A stretch of DNA of 36,474 nt from Verrucomicrobiota bacterium. Its GTDB lineage: Bacteria; Verrucomicrobiota; Verrucomicrobiia; Chthoniobacterales; UBA10450. The position numbers and the translations under genes were made by a program. Below are positions 9,957 to 19,544 of this stretch, one piece after another. The DNA is taken from assembly GCA_003217895.1 (NCBI GenBank), contig QHMS01000205.1, forward strand, positions 1-36,474. The letters are read 5' to 3'. Numbering within the stretch: the stretch's first letter is position 1; each line of letters begins with the position of its first letter. Under the pieces are notes generated by a model. It did not search any database and had not been told where the DNA came from. It saw nothing but the letters and a program-made list of their open reading frames with translations.

Positions 9957-9980
9957 CTTCGGTCGCCGCGGCGACCGAAG
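9957..9980. repeat. Perfect 24-bp palindrome between rpoB and rpoC
   Basis: CTTCGGTCGCCGCGGCGACCGAAG equals its own reverse complement. Confidence 0.85.
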
Positions 9981-10016
9981 ACGGGAAAGAAATCACAACA
10001 CTGAATTGAAGAATAA

Positions 10017-13000
10017 ATGAACGAACATTCCTGGCGTGAGTTAGTGGGCGAAGAGCGCCCCGTAGGTTTTGATCAAGTCGCCATCGGCGTTGCCTCGAGC
10101 GATACCATGCGTTCGTGGAGCAAAGGTGAAGTCAAAAATCCCGAGACAATCAATTATCGTACGTTTAAGCCGGAAAAGGGCGGCCTTTTCTGCGAACGCA
10201 TTTTTGGTCCGACGCGGGATTGGGAATGTTCGTGCGGAAAATACAAGCGCATTAAGCACAAAGGAGTGATCTGCGACCGGTGCGGCGTGGAAGTCACCCT
10301 GGCGCGCGTTCGCCGCGAACGCATGGGTCACATCGAATTAGCCGTACCCGTTTCGCACATCTGGTTTTACAAATGCATGCCCTCGCGCATCGGGCTCATG
10401 CTCGACATGAGCGCGCGGCAGCTCGAACGAGTCATCTATTACGAGGACTACATCGTCATTGATCCAGGCAAGACGCCGTTGCAGAAAGCACAATTGCTTA
10501 ACGAAGTCGAATACCGTGAAGCGCAGGAGCAGTACGGCGACGATTTCGTAGCCGGGATGGGCGCGGAAGCAATCAAGAAGCTTCTCGCCGAGATCGACCT
10601 CAATAAGCTCAACAAAGAGCTGGAGAAGGCGATGTCCGCCACCAAGAGCAAACAAATCCGTAAGAAGCTGGCCAAGCGTCTCAAGCTTGTTCAAGGATTC
10701 CAGAATTCACATGCGCGTCCCGAATGGATGATTCTGGATGTGTTACCAGTCATTCCGCCGGATTTGCGGCCTTTGGTTCCGCTGGAGGGCGGGCGTTTTG
10801 CGACATCCGATTTGAATGATCTTTATAGGCGCGTCATTAACCGCAACAACCGGCTCAAGAACCTGCTTCTGCTTAAGACACCTGACGTCATCATTCGCAA
10901 CGAAAAGCGAATGTTGCAGGAAGCGGTTGACGCTTTATTCGACAACGGCAGACACGGTCGCGCCGTGACAGGAGCGGGCAATAGGCCTCTTAAATCGCTC
11001 AGTGACATGCTGAAGGGTAAGGGCGGCCGTTTCCGCCAAAACCTGCTCGGCAAACGCGTCGATTATTCAGGCCGCTCGGTTATTGTTATCGGCCCGGAGT
11101 TGAAGCTGTTTCAGTGCGGTTTGCCAAAGAAGATGGCGCTCGTGCTTTTCGAGCCGTTCATTATCCGTCGGCTGAAAGACCTCGGTTACGTGCACACGGT
11201 GCGCAGCGCGAAAAAGATGATCGAGCGCCAGACGCCTGAGGTGTGGGACATTCTTGACGAAGTAACCAAGGGTCATCCGGTGTTGCTTAATCGCGCGCCC
11301 ACGTTGCATCGATTGTCAATTCAAGCTTTCGAACCGCAATTGATCGAGGGCGAAGCCATTCGCATTCATCCGCTGGTTTGCACTGCGTACAATGCGGACT
11401 TCGATGGCGACCAGATGGCAGTGCACGTACCGCTCTCGGTGGAGGCCCAAATGGAAGCGCGCATGCTTATGCTCGCTCCGAATAACATTTTCTCTCCCTC
11501 CAGCGGCAAGCCCATTACCACGCCTTCCCAGGACATCACTCTGGGTTGTTATTACCTTACGCAAAATCCGCGTGGTCAAAGTAAAGACGGCCAGCGGCTC
11601 CCGCTCTTTGCCGATGGAGCCGAAGTAGAATTTGCCATGACGGATGGCAGCATTCACACGCACGACCGCATCCGGATTAAGAACCCTGATTGCGGGAGAA
11701 AAACCATCTACGGGAATGCTGAAGCCAAAATTATCGAGACCACGCCAGGGCGCGTCATTTTCAATGAGATTTGGCCCAGCCAGCTTGGATTTTTCAATAA
11801 ACCTGCCGGCAAAAAGCAGCTCAGCGACATTATCTGGCGCTGTTACCAAATTGCTGGCCCGGCGGAGACCGTCGCTACGCTGGACAAATTAAAGGAGCTC
11901 GGTTTTACCGAAGCGACCAAAGCCGGCATCTCGATTGGAATTTCGGACATGATCATTCCGAAAGAGAAGCAGACGGAGCTGGAAAATGCATACAAGCAGA
12001 TCCGCCAGGTTGAACAGCAATATCGCAAGGGCATCATCACCGACGGGGAGCGTTACAACAAGATCATTGACATCTGGACGCACGCCGGAGACGAGATCTC
12101 CAACATCATGTTCCGCACCCTTGAGCACAACGAGGGTCGCAAGGAATTGAATCCGGTTTATTTGATGGTCGATTCCGGTGCGCGCGGCAACCGGCAACAG
12201 GTGCGTCAGCTCGCCGGCATGCGCGGTTTGATGGCCAAGCCGAGCGGCGAAATTCTCGAGCATCCGATCACCTCCAACTTCCGTGAAGGTCTTAGCGTGC
12301 TTGAGTACTTTATCTCCACTCATGGCGCTCGCAAAGGTCTTGCTGACACCGCGCTCAAGACCGCGGACTCCGGTTACCTCACCCGCAAATTGGTGGACGC
12401 GGCGCAGGACGTGATCATCAATGTGGAAGACTGCGGAACAGTGAATGGAATCGTGGTGCGCTCCATTTATGAGGGCGACGAAGAAGTGGTTGATCTTGGG
12501 CAGCGCATCATCGGCCGGGTCAGTTGCGAAACCATTCCCGATCCGGTGGACAAGAAAAAAAAGATCGTAAAGGTGAATCAGTACATCGATGAAAAGATCG
12601 CAGTGGAGCTTCAGCGGGTGGGCGTGGAGAGCTTGAAGATTCGTTCGGTTCTTACGTGTGAGTGTGGCCGCGGCGTTTGCGCGATGTGCTACGGACGCAA
12701 CCTCGCGACCGGCCAGTTCGTGAAAATGGGCGAAGCAGTTGGCATCATCGCCGCTCAATCGATCGGTGAGCCTGGAACGCAATTGACGATGCGCACATTC
12801 CACATTGGCGGCACTGCCAGCCAGACTTTCAAGCAGCCGATCATCAAAGCCGACAATGACGGCAGGGTACGTTTCAATGATCTGCGAACCGTGCAAGCGC
12901 TCGATGGCAGCTGGATTGTCTTGAACAAGAACGGCTCAATCAGCGTGCACAACGAGGAGGGGCGCGAACTAGAGCGCCACAACGTAGTCATCGGCTCGAT

Positions 13001-14195
13001 GATTTCCGTTCCGGATGGAGCGCATGTGAAAGGGCCAAAAAGAGACGCACATGGCAAGATCGTTCGGGACAAAAACGGTAAGCCGGAAGTCGAAGGTCAA
13101 GTTCTCGTGCAATGGGACCCGTACAACATCCCGATTCTTACCGATAAGGGTGGCAAGATCGAGTTTCGCGATATGATTGCGGGCGTCACCATCAAACGCG
13201 ATGTGGATGAAGCAACTGGTCTAATGGGCACTGTTATTATCGAGCACAAGGAAGATTTGCACCCGCAGGTGGTCATCGTGGGCGACAAGAAGGAAGTGCT
13301 CGCGAGCTATTCCATTCCGGCCGGCGCGCACGTCGTAGTTGAAGAAGGACAGAAAGTCCGCGCGGGCGCCCTGATGGCAAAGACCCCGCGCAAAGTCGCA
13401 AAGACGAAAGACATCACCGGCGGTCTGCCGCGTGTCGCTGAATTATTCGAAGCCCGCCGGCCGAAGGACGCAGCTGAGATTGCCAAGATAGATGGCATAG
13501 TGGAAATGGGAGGAACTGTCCGCGGGAAACGACGCCTGATTCTAAAAGATCCCGAGACGGGAGCTGAGGAAGAGCATCTGATCCCGCTTACCAAGCACAT
13601 TATCGTTTTCAAAGGCGATTTCGTGAAGAAAGGGCAGCAACTCACGGAAGGCCCGATCGTGCCGCACGAGATTTTGGAAGTGTGCGGTCCGCAGGAATTG
13701 CAGGAGCATTTGGTCAACGAAGTGCAGGAGGTCTACCGGTTGCAGGGCGTAGAGATCAATGACAAGCACATCGAGATCATCGTGCGCCAGATGTTGCGCA
13801 AGGTGAAAATCACCGACCCGGGCGACACGTCGTTGCTCTGGGGCGATCAGGTGGATAAGCTCGACTTCGAGCAAGAAAACAAAAAGGTCGTCGAAAAGGG
13901 CGGTAAACCGGCAGAAGCCGTTCCTGTTCTTCTCGGCATCACGAAGGCTTCACTGGAAACCGACAGCTTCATCTCTGCTGCGTCATTCCAAGATACCACC
14001 CGTGTTCTTACCGAAGCGGCTACACTGGGCAAGGTCGATAAATTGCGTGGATTCAAAGAAAACGTGATAATGGGCCACTTGATCCCTGCTGGAACCGGGT
14101 TCGGACAGCATCGTCAGATCAAGCTAGTCGAAAAAGGCGAGCCAATCGGCGCGGCGGTAATGGAAGAAGCGGAGCCGCAGCCGGCGATCGGATAA
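10017..14195 (+). CDS. rpoC: RNA polymerase beta' subunit
   Basis: [59 protein letters not shown]; 1392 aa. Confidence 0.99.
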   Translation: MNEHSWRELVGEERPVGFDQVAIGVASSDTMRSWSKGEVKNPETINYRTFKPEKGGLFCERIFGPTRDWECSCGKYKRIKHKGVICDRCGVEVTLARVRRERMGHIELAVPVSHIWFYKCMPSRIGLMLDMSARQLERVIYYEDYIVIDPGKTPLQKAQLLNEVEYREAQEQYGDDFVAGMGAEAIKKLLAEIDLNKLNKELEKAMSATKSKQIRKKLAKRLKLVQGFQNSHARPEWMILDVLPVIPPDLRPLVPLEGGRFATSDLNDLYRRVINRNNRLKNLLLLKTPDVIIRNEKRMLQEAVDALFDNGRHGRAVTGAGNRPLKSLSDMLKGKGGRFRQNLLGKRVDYSGRSVIVIGPELKLFQCGLPKKMALVLFEPFIIRRLKDLGYVHTVRSAKKMIERQTPEVWDILDEVTKGHPVLLNRAPTLHRLSIQAFEPQLIEGEAIRIHPLVCTAYNADFDGDQMAVHVPLSVEAQMEARMLMLAPNNIFSPSSGKPITTPSQDITLGCYYLTQNPRGQSKDGQRLPLFADGAEVEFAMTDGSIHTHDRIRIKNPDCGRKTIYGNAEAKIIETTPGRVIFNEIWPSQLGFFNKPAGKKQLSDIIWRCYQIAGPAETVATLDKLKELGFTEATKAGISIGISDMIIPKEKQTELENAYKQIRQVEQQYRKGIITDGERYNKIIDIWTHAGDEISNIMFRTLEHNEGRKELNPVYLMVDSGARGNRQQVRQLAGMRGLMAKPSGEILEHPITSNFREGLSVLEYFISTHGARKGLADTALKTADSGYLTRKLVDAAQDVIINVEDCGTVNGIVVRSIYEGDEEVVDLGQRIIGRVSCETIPDPVDKKKKIVKVNQYIDEKIAVELQRVGVESLKIRSVLTCECGRGVCAMCYGRNLATGQFVKMGEAVGIIAAQSIGEPGTQLTMRTFHIGGTASQTFKQPIIKADNDGRVRFNDLRTVQALDGSWIVLNKNGSISVHNEEGRELERHNVVIGSMISVPDGAHVKGPKRDAHGKIVRDKNGKPEVEGQVLVQWDPYNIPILTDKGGKIEFRDMIAGVTIKRDVDEATGLMGTVIIEHKEDLHPQVVIVGDKKEVLASYSIPAGAHVVVEEGQKVRAGALMAKTPRKVAKTKDITGGLPRVAELFEARRPKDAAEIAKIDGIVEMGGTVRGKRRLILKDPETGAEEEHLIPLTKHIIVFKGDFVKKGQQLTEGPIVPHEILEVCGPQELQEHLVNEVQEVYRLQGVEINDKHIEIIVRQMLRKVKITDPGDTSLLWGDQVDKLDFEQENKKVVEKGGKPAEAVPVLLGITKASLETDSFISAASFQDTTRVLTEAATLGKVDKLRGFKENVIMGHLIPAGTGFGQHRQIKLVEKGEPIGAAVMEEAEPQPAIG

Positions 14196-14212
14196 GTGCG
14201 ACAGTTTTTGTT

Positions 14213-14268
14213 CAGCGTCTGTGTCAGGCGCCATTACTGAATTGGCGTTTCACAGAAACGCCTTACAA
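14213..14268. repeat. Twin hairpins after rpoC, degenerate member of the TGTAG/GGCGTTT palindrome family; possible rpoC terminator
   Basis: GCGTCT-GTGTC-AGGCGC (one G.T pair) then GGCGTTT-CACAG-AAACGCC (14244-14262) and TTACAATTT. Loop and stem match the 33229 copy (GGCGTTT-GTGTC-AAACGCC). Confidence 0.5.
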
Positions 14269-14276
14269 TTTAGCTC

Positions 14277-14822
14277 GTGTCGATCGTCACTAAAACGGGC
14301 GATAATGGCGAAACGTCGCTGATGTACGGACGGCGCCTTTCGAAATCCGATCCGCGTGTTGACGCCTATGGGTGCATCGACGAGCTGACCGCCGCCCTTG
14401 GTTTAGCTCGATCCATTTCAACCGATAAATTTCTTTCGGACGAAATCTTTGCCGCGCAAAAAGACTTGATCGTTGTCATGGGCGAGCTGGCGATGGCTCC
14501 AGGCGACCGGGAACGCTACATTAACGATGGCTTTCACGTTACCACGGCTGAGATGGTGGACCGAATCACGGCAGTCGTTTTCGATCTTGAGAAAGACAAA
14601 TCGCTTTATCCCAAAGACTGGGTGATTCCTGGCGGAACCGCGGTCTCCGCGGCTCTCGATTTTGCGCGCGTAACCTGCCGCCGCGCAGAGCGGCACATCG
14701 CCGCATTCAGTGCCGGAGAGGAAGATTTTAACCGGGAGATTTTGCGTTACCTCAATCGGCTTTCCGATCTCTGCTGGGTGCTGGCAAGATTTGCCGAGAA
14801 AAAGTCACCAAGTTCCAGTTAG
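14277..14822 (+). CDS. PduO-type ATP:cob(I)alamin adenosyltransferase
   Basis: MSIVTKTGDNGETSLMYGRRLSKSDPRVDAYGCIDELTAALGLAR...CRRAERHIAAF...RYLNRLSDLCWVLAR; GTG start. Confidence 0.95.
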   Translation: MSIVTKTGDNGETSLMYGRRLSKSDPRVDAYGCIDELTAALGLARSISTDKFLSDEIFAAQKDLIVVMGELAMAPGDRERYINDGFHVTTAEMVDRITAVVFDLEKDKSLYPKDWVIPGGTAVSAALDFARVTCRRAERHIAAFSAGEEDFNREILRYLNRLSDLCWVLARFAEKKSPSSS

Positions 14823-14949
14823 ACGCGTGTTGCTTCCACATGGTCCGGATCGACAATATGTGAGCGGCAATTTCAGGTTGCGCGGCGACGCGTGCTGTAG
14901 CATCTTCACGCTCCCGCTCTGGAAGCTCCCGCCCTCGGGAATTTCTCTT

Positions 14950-15681
14950 ATGGCAGATACAACAGAATTAGTGCCTGAATTGTTGGAAGCTGGCGTCCAT
15001 TTTGGACACCAGACAAAACGCTGGAATCCGAAGATGAAGCCTTTCATCTTTGAACAGCGCAATCAGATTTACATTATCAATTTGGATGAGACCGTGCTTC
15101 AACTTCGGCGGGCCACGGAATTTCTCCAGGACGTTGCGCGCCGCGGCGGCAAAATTTTATTTGTCGGCTGCAAGAAGCAGGCGCAGGAAGCGATAAAAGA
15201 GGCGGCACTGGCTTGCGGACAATTTTATGTAAATCAGCGCTGGCTCGGTGGGACACTGACTAATCTCGCCACCATTCGCAAGAGCATTGGGCGACTGAAA
15301 TACATCGAAGAAATCGAGCAGTCGCCTGAATACAAGAAAATGGGAAAACAGGAATTGGCCGCGCTTAATCGCGAGGCGGCAAAGCTCCGGCGTAACCTCG
15401 ATGGGATAATCGAGATGTCGCAATTGCCAGACGCCCTAGTGGTGATTGATACGATTCGTGAGCAAAACGCCGTGAACGAGGCGCGGCGTCTCGGAATTCC
15501 AGTGGTCGCCATTGTAGATACGAACGCGGACCCCGAGGTCATCGACTACCCAATTGCTGGCAACGATGATGCGATTCGCGCTATTCGCGTGATCCTGCAG
15601 AAGCTTGTGGATGCCATTGTTGCGGCGAGCAACGAAGCGCGTATTCGCGAGCAGGTCGAAATGGCGGGCGTTTCCGCATAG
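14950..15681 (+). CDS. rpsB: 30S ribosomal protein S2
   Basis: ELLEAGVHFGHQTKRWNPKMKPFIFEQRNQIYIINLDET...QRWLGGTLTN...PDALVVIDTIREQNAVNEARRLGIPVVAIVDTNADPE. The listed ORF (14710) is over-extended. Confidence 0.98.
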   Translation: MADTTELVPELLEAGVHFGHQTKRWNPKMKPFIFEQRNQIYIINLDETVLQLRRATEFLQDVARRGGKILFVGCKKQAQEAIKEAALACGQFYVNQRWLGGTLTNLATIRKSIGRLKYIEEIEQSPEYKKMGKQELAALNREAAKLRRNLDGIIEMSQLPDALVVIDTIREQNAVNEARRLGIPVVAIVDTNADPEVIDYPIAGNDDAIRAIRVILQKLVDAIVAASNEARIREQVEMAGVSA

Positions 15682-15690
15682 CGGAAGGGA

Positions 15691-15725
15691 ACGTCCACCG
15701 CTCAACGCCGAACGCCCAACGTTCA
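15691..15725 (+). repeat. Five 7-bp-phased degenerate repeats abutting the tsf start codon
   Basis: ACGTCCA CCGCTCA ACGCCGA ACGCCCA ACGTTCA | ATG. Confidence 0.7.
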
Positions 15726-16343
15726 ATGAAAGCAACAACTGAAATCGATCCGCAACTGGTAAAGCAGCTCCGCGAAAAGACCAACGCGGGAATGATGGAT
15801 TGCAAGCGTGCCCTTATCGAAAGCGGCGGCGACCTTGAGAAGGCCGAAACAATCTTGCGCACGAAAGGTGTCGCTGCTGCCGGCAGAAAAGCTGCGCGCG
15901 TAACGAAGGAAGGCATCGTTGCCGCCTACATTCATCTTCAAGGCAAGGTTGGAGTGCTTGTCGAGGTGAATTGCGAGACCGATTTTGTAGCGAGGAACGA
16001 GAATTTCCGCGAATTCGTGAAAGACATTACTCTGCATATTGCCGCAGCGGAACCACAGTATGTCAGCCGCGCAGATGTTCCGGCCAACCGCATCGAAGCC
16101 GAGCGCGAGATTTACAAGGCACAGGCAAAAGGGAAACCGGAAAATGTGGTGGAGAAAATGGTCGAAGGAAAGCTCGACAAATTTTACAGCACCGTTTGTC
16201 TGCTCGAGCAAGGATTCATCAAAAATCCGGACGAAACCATCGGTGACCTCCTAAAAGCCAAGATTGCAGAGTTAGGCGAGAACATCGTGATTCGCCGCTT
16301 TGTCCGCTATCTCGTTGGGGAGCCGTTGCCTAGCGAGGGGTAG
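15726..16343 (+). CDS. tsf: Elongation factor Ts
   Basis: LVKQLREKTNAGMMDCKRALIESGGDLEKAETILRTKG...VGVLVEVNCETDFVARNENFREFVKDI; short (205 aa) form. Confidence 0.97.
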   Translation: MKATTEIDPQLVKQLREKTNAGMMDCKRALIESGGDLEKAETILRTKGVAAAGRKAARVTKEGIVAAYIHLQGKVGVLVEVNCETDFVARNENFREFVKDITLHIAAAEPQYVSRADVPANRIEAEREIYKAQAKGKPENVVEKMVEGKLDKFYSTVCLLEQGFIKNPDETIGDLLKAKIAELGENIVIRRFVRYLVGEPLPSEG

Positions 16344-16349
16344 GACTGT

Positions 16350-16422
16350 CGTAGCGGCGTTCGCCGCGGCGAACGTCGAACTTGCAAGTCTAAGCTAGGC
16401 GCTTGGCACAAGCGCCTCTACA
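16350..16422. repeat. TGTAG/GGCGTTT-family palindromic element (73 bp)
   Basis: CGTAGCGGCGTTC...AAGCGCCTCTACA near-inverted ends; internal 18-bp palindrome CGTTCGCCGCGGCGAACG (16358-16375); hairpin GGCGCTT-GGCAC-AAGCGCC (16398-16416). Confidence 0.7.
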
Positions 16423-16465
16423 ACTGCGCGTGCAGCTAACTGATCCGTGGGTAGGTTGTCTAGAC

Positions 16466-18232
16466 ATGGCCCTCGAGGAATACAAACGGAAACGCGACTT
16501 CAAGAAGACGGCTGAACCGGCAGGCAAACCGCTGCCTAAAAAAGTTAAAGGCGCATCGCGCTTTGTGATTCAAAAACACGACGCCCGCCGTCTGCACTAC
16601 GATTTCCGACTGGAGATGGATGGTGTGCTGAAATCGTGGGCGCTGCCAAAAGGACTTTCCTGGAAGCGAGGTGAAAAACATCTTGCGGTAGAAGTGGAAG
16701 ATCATCCAATCGAATACGAGGACTTCGAAGGCGTCATTCCAGAGGGCCAATATGGCGGCGGGACAGTGATGGTATGGGATCGCGGGAGCTACTATGTGTA
16801 CGGAGAACAACCCGTGAAATCATTGCGGGACGGCAAGCTCCACCTCGTTCTTGATGGCGAAAAAGCTAAAGGCGAATGGACCCTCGTGCGGATTCGCGGG
16901 CGTGATGATGCAAAAAATCAGTGGCTGATCTTGAAAACAGGCGCGGACGCCAAGCCGCCGTCGAAAAAACTCGACGACCATTCCGTCAAGACCGAGCGCA
17001 CGATGAAACAGATTGCTGACGCGCGCGACGCGGAGTGGGAGTCCAATCGCGACGAAAAAGATGCGAGCGCCACGTCGCGATTTAAGGCGCGCATTCGCGA
17101 TGCCATAAAAAAAAAGACAAACGATGAAGCTGTAGGGCAGGCGCACTTGCCCGCCGTAGCTTCGGCGAAGGTGGGTCTCTTGCCTGTCGAAAAGCCACGC
17201 AGCCGAAGCGGCCACTCTACAATCGCATCCTTGCCAGAGTTGCCTTCGGCAAGAGCGCGCTTCGTCGAGCCGATGAAAGCGAAGCTGGTGAAGGAACCAC
17301 CGGTTACGGGCGACTGGCTTTACGAACTCAAATTCGATGGAATCCGGCTAATCGCGCTTAAGGCGGATAAAAAAGTCTCGTTGCTGTCGCGAAATCAAAA
17401 TGAATTGGGCGCGCGTTTCCCGGAAATTGTTGAGGCGATGAAGAATTTGCCGGCGCACGAATGTGTGATCGATGGCGAAGTGGTTGCGCTCGACGAGGAG
17501 GGTCGTTCCTCGTTCCAACTCCTGCAAGCGCGCGAGATGGAAGATCGAAAATCGCCCAGTTATTTCTATGCATTTGATCTGCTCCAGCTCGACGGCAAAA
17601 GCTTGGTTGGGCTGCCGCTTGAGGCGCGCAAAAGCGTTCTGGAAAAACTCTGCGGAGGCACAGGTGATCTAATCCGTTACTCGGGTGCGATTGGCGACGT
17701 TGCCGAACGCCTTCTCAAAGAAGTGAAGCGTCGCGGTCTGGAAGGAATTATCGGCAAGCAACGCAACTCCGTTTACGAACCCGGACGAAGGAGCGGCGCA
17801 TGGATCAAGCTCAAATGCGTCGCACAACAGGAATTTGTCATTGGCGGATACACGCCACCGCAAGGCGCGCGTAAACATTTCGGCGCAATTTTGGTTGGCT
17901 ACTACGAGAACAAAAAGCTTGTCTTCGCCGGCAAGGTTGGCACGGGATTTACGACAAAGTTATTGGCTGTCTTGCACAAGAAATTTCGGGACGAAGAACG
18001 CGCGGATTGTCCGTTCGTCGATCTCCCGTCAAAACAAAACGGCCAATGGATCCAGGGGATCACGCCATCGCTGATGCGCAAGATGCACTGGATCAAACCG
18101 GTGTTCGTCTGTGAAATCAAATTCGCAGAGTGGACGCGCGATGGGAAATTGCGTGCGCCCGTTTTCCTCGGGTTGCGCGAGGATAAAAAGCCAAGCGACG
18201 TAATGCGCGAAGCGGTGTCACTCGAATCGTAG
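16466..18232 (+). CDS. LigD-type 3'-phosphoesterase plus ATP-dependent DNA ligase (no polymerase domain)
   Basis: SRFVIQKHDARRLHYDFRLEMDGVLKSWALPKG...EGQYGGGTVMVWDRG (PE); WLYELKFDGIRLIALKADKKVSLLSRNQ...CVIDGEVVALDEEGRSSFQLLQ (ligase motif I KFDGIR). Confidence 0.94.
   Translation: MALEEYKRKRDFKKTAEPAGKPLPKKVKGASRFVIQKHDARRLHYDFRLEMDGVLKSWALPKGLSWKRGEKHLAVEVEDHPIEYEDFEGVIPEGQYGGGTVMVWDRGSYYVYGEQPVKSLRDGKLHLVLDGEKAKGEWTLVRIRGRDDAKNQWLILKTGADAKPPSKKLDDHSVKTERTMKQIADARDAEWESNRDEKDASATSRFKARIRDAIKKKTNDEAVGQAHLPAVASAKVGLLPVEKPRSRSGHSTIASLPELPSARARFVEPMKAKLVKEPPVTGDWLYELKFDGIRLIALKADKKVSLLSRNQNELGARFPEIVEAMKNLPAHECVIDGEVVALDEEGRSSFQLLQAREMEDRKSPSYFYAFDLLQLDGKSLVGLPLEARKSVLEKLCGGTGDLIRYSGAIGDVAERLLKEVKRRGLEGIIGKQRNSVYEPGRRSGAWIKLKCVAQQEFVIGGYTPPQGARKHFGAILVGYYENKKLVFAGKVGTGFTTKLLAVLHKKFRDEERADCPFVDLPSKQNGQWIQGITPSLMRKMHWIKPVFVCEIKFAEWTRDGKLRAPVFLGLREDKKPSDVMREAVSLES
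17131..17221. repeat. Palindrome-family-like element embedded in the ligD linker coding sequence
   Basis: TGTAGGGCAGGCGCACTTGCCC...GCGGCCACTCTACA with TGTAG/CTACA termini. It encodes low-complexity linker VGQAHLPAVASAKVGLLPVEKPRSRSGHST between the PE and ligase domains. Confidence 0.5.
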
Positions 18233-18259
18233 CCCTTTGGCTCGTTAGATTGACACGAC

Positions 18260-18394
18260 GAGCTGGCATATTCCCAAGCGAGCTTCCGTGAAGCGAAATT
18301 ACATGCGCCCGTTTCCCTCATTTTAAGCGAATATAATAAGCCGGGCGACGTTATTCGCGACGCGAACAGCGCGTTTCGATTCGCGCAGTTCTGA
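18260..18394 (+). pseudogene. Decayed duplicate of the ligD 3' end
   Basis: In the ligD frame: ELAYSQASFREAKLHAPVSLILSEYNKPGDVIRDANSAFRFAQF* aligns to EIKFAEWTRDGKLRAPVFLGLREDKKPSDVMREAVSLES*. The shared GAAATT anchor lies at 18145 and 18295, an offset of 150 bp. Confidence 0.75.
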
Positions 18395-18461
18395 TTTGAC
18401 CTGCTTGGGTCAGGGCGAAAATTTCTAATTAAGTTGATATTCAAGGAGGATGGGGATCGTT

Positions 18462-19544
18462 ATGCGAATTGCTCAGGTGGCGCCGCTTTTTGAAAGCGTA
18501 CCGCCGAAATATTACGGAGGTACGGAACGGGTTGTATCGTACCTCACCGAGGAACTGGTCCACCAAGGTCACGAGGTGACGCTTTTCGCGAGCGGAGACT
18601 CGGTGACCAAGGCGCGGCTGGTGGCGGGATGCCAGCGCTCGTTGCGTTTGGACAACCAGTGCATCGACAAACTGGCCCACCAGACGGTGATGCTCGAACG
18701 CGTGTTCCAGCGTGCAGCAGAGTTCGACATTGTTCATTTCCACGTTGACTATCTGCATTTTCCGCTGAGCCGGCGTCAGCCGATCACGCATGTGACTACG
18801 TTGCATGGCCGGTTGGATATTCCTGATCTGGTTCCGTTGTACCAGGAATTTCGAGACATGCCGGTCATCTCGATCTCGAACGCCCAGCGGGGGCCTTTGC
18901 CGTGGGCAAAATGGCAGGCGACGGTTTCCCATGGGCTGCCGGCTGACCTCTACCAGTTCCGTCCAGAGCCAGGAAGTTATCTTGCTTTTGTGGGACGAAT
19001 TTCCCCAGAAAAACGAGTGGACCGAGCGATCGAAATAGCCAAACGCGTCCAGATTCCGCTTAAGATTGCGGCCAAGGTGGATCCAGTGGACAAGCGCTAT
19101 TTCAAGAGCATGATCAAGCCACTGCTGTGCGAATCATTGGTTGAGTTTATCGGCGAGATCGGCGAAGGCGAGAAGGACGAATTCCTGGGAAATGCTCGTG
19201 CTCTGCTTTTGCCGATCGACTGGCCGGAGCCGTTCGGGCTTGTGATGATTGAAGCAATGGCCTGTGGCACGCCAGTGATTGCGTATCGTGATGGCGCGGT
19301 GCCGGAGGTGATCGAAGAGGGCCACACGGGTTTTATCGTCGAGGGACTGGAAGACGCGGTGGAAGCGGTTCGGCGCATACCGGAATTGAGCCGAAAACGG
19401 TGTCGCGAAGTTTTTGAAGAGCGTTTCACGGCGACGCGGATGGCCCACGATTACATAAAAGTATATGAGTGCCTGATCGGTGGAAAGTCCGCTACGGCGG
19501 ATTCGTCCTGTGGCGAACAAGACAAAGTATCGGAGGCTGCATAA
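18462..19544 (+). CDS. Glycosyltransferase family 4 protein
   Basis: MRIAQVAPLFESVPPKYYGGTERVVSYLTEELVHQGHEVTLFASGDS...FVGRISPEKRVDRAIEIA...WPEPFGLVMIEAMACGTPVIAYRDGAVPEVIEEGHTGFIV. Confidence 0.95.
   Translation: MRIAQVAPLFESVPPKYYGGTERVVSYLTEELVHQGHEVTLFASGDSVTKARLVAGCQRSLRLDNQCIDKLAHQTVMLERVFQRAAEFDIVHFHVDYLHFPLSRRQPITHVTTLHGRLDIPDLVPLYQEFRDMPVISISNAQRGPLPWAKWQATVSHGLPADLYQFRPEPGSYLAFVGRISPEKRVDRAIEIAKRVQIPLKIAAKVDPVDKRYFKSMIKPLLCESLVEFIGEIGEGEKDEFLGNARALLLPIDWPEPFGLVMIEAMACGTPVIAYRDGAVPEVIEEGHTGFIVEGLEDAVEAVRRIPELSRKRCREVFEERFTATRMAHDYIKVYECLIGGKSATADSSCGEQDKVSEAA

Noticed and set aside
12551-12566. A AAA AAG-type slippery tract in rpoC (DKKKKIVK)
   Set aside because: Explained by a lysine cluster; the -1 frame stops after about ten codons within an essential gene and there is no clear stimulatory element. 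Kept only as a caveat for the ligD tract.
11889-12896. 335-aa minus-strand ORF antisense to rpoC
   Set aside because: Overlaps strongly conserved rpoC coding sequence. Long antisense ORFs are expected in high-GC coding DNA, and the translation shows no recognisable domain.
17902-18444. 180-aa minus-strand ORF over the ligD end
   Set aside because: Not a gene; its internal repeat is the reverse-strand image of the duplicated ligD 3' end.
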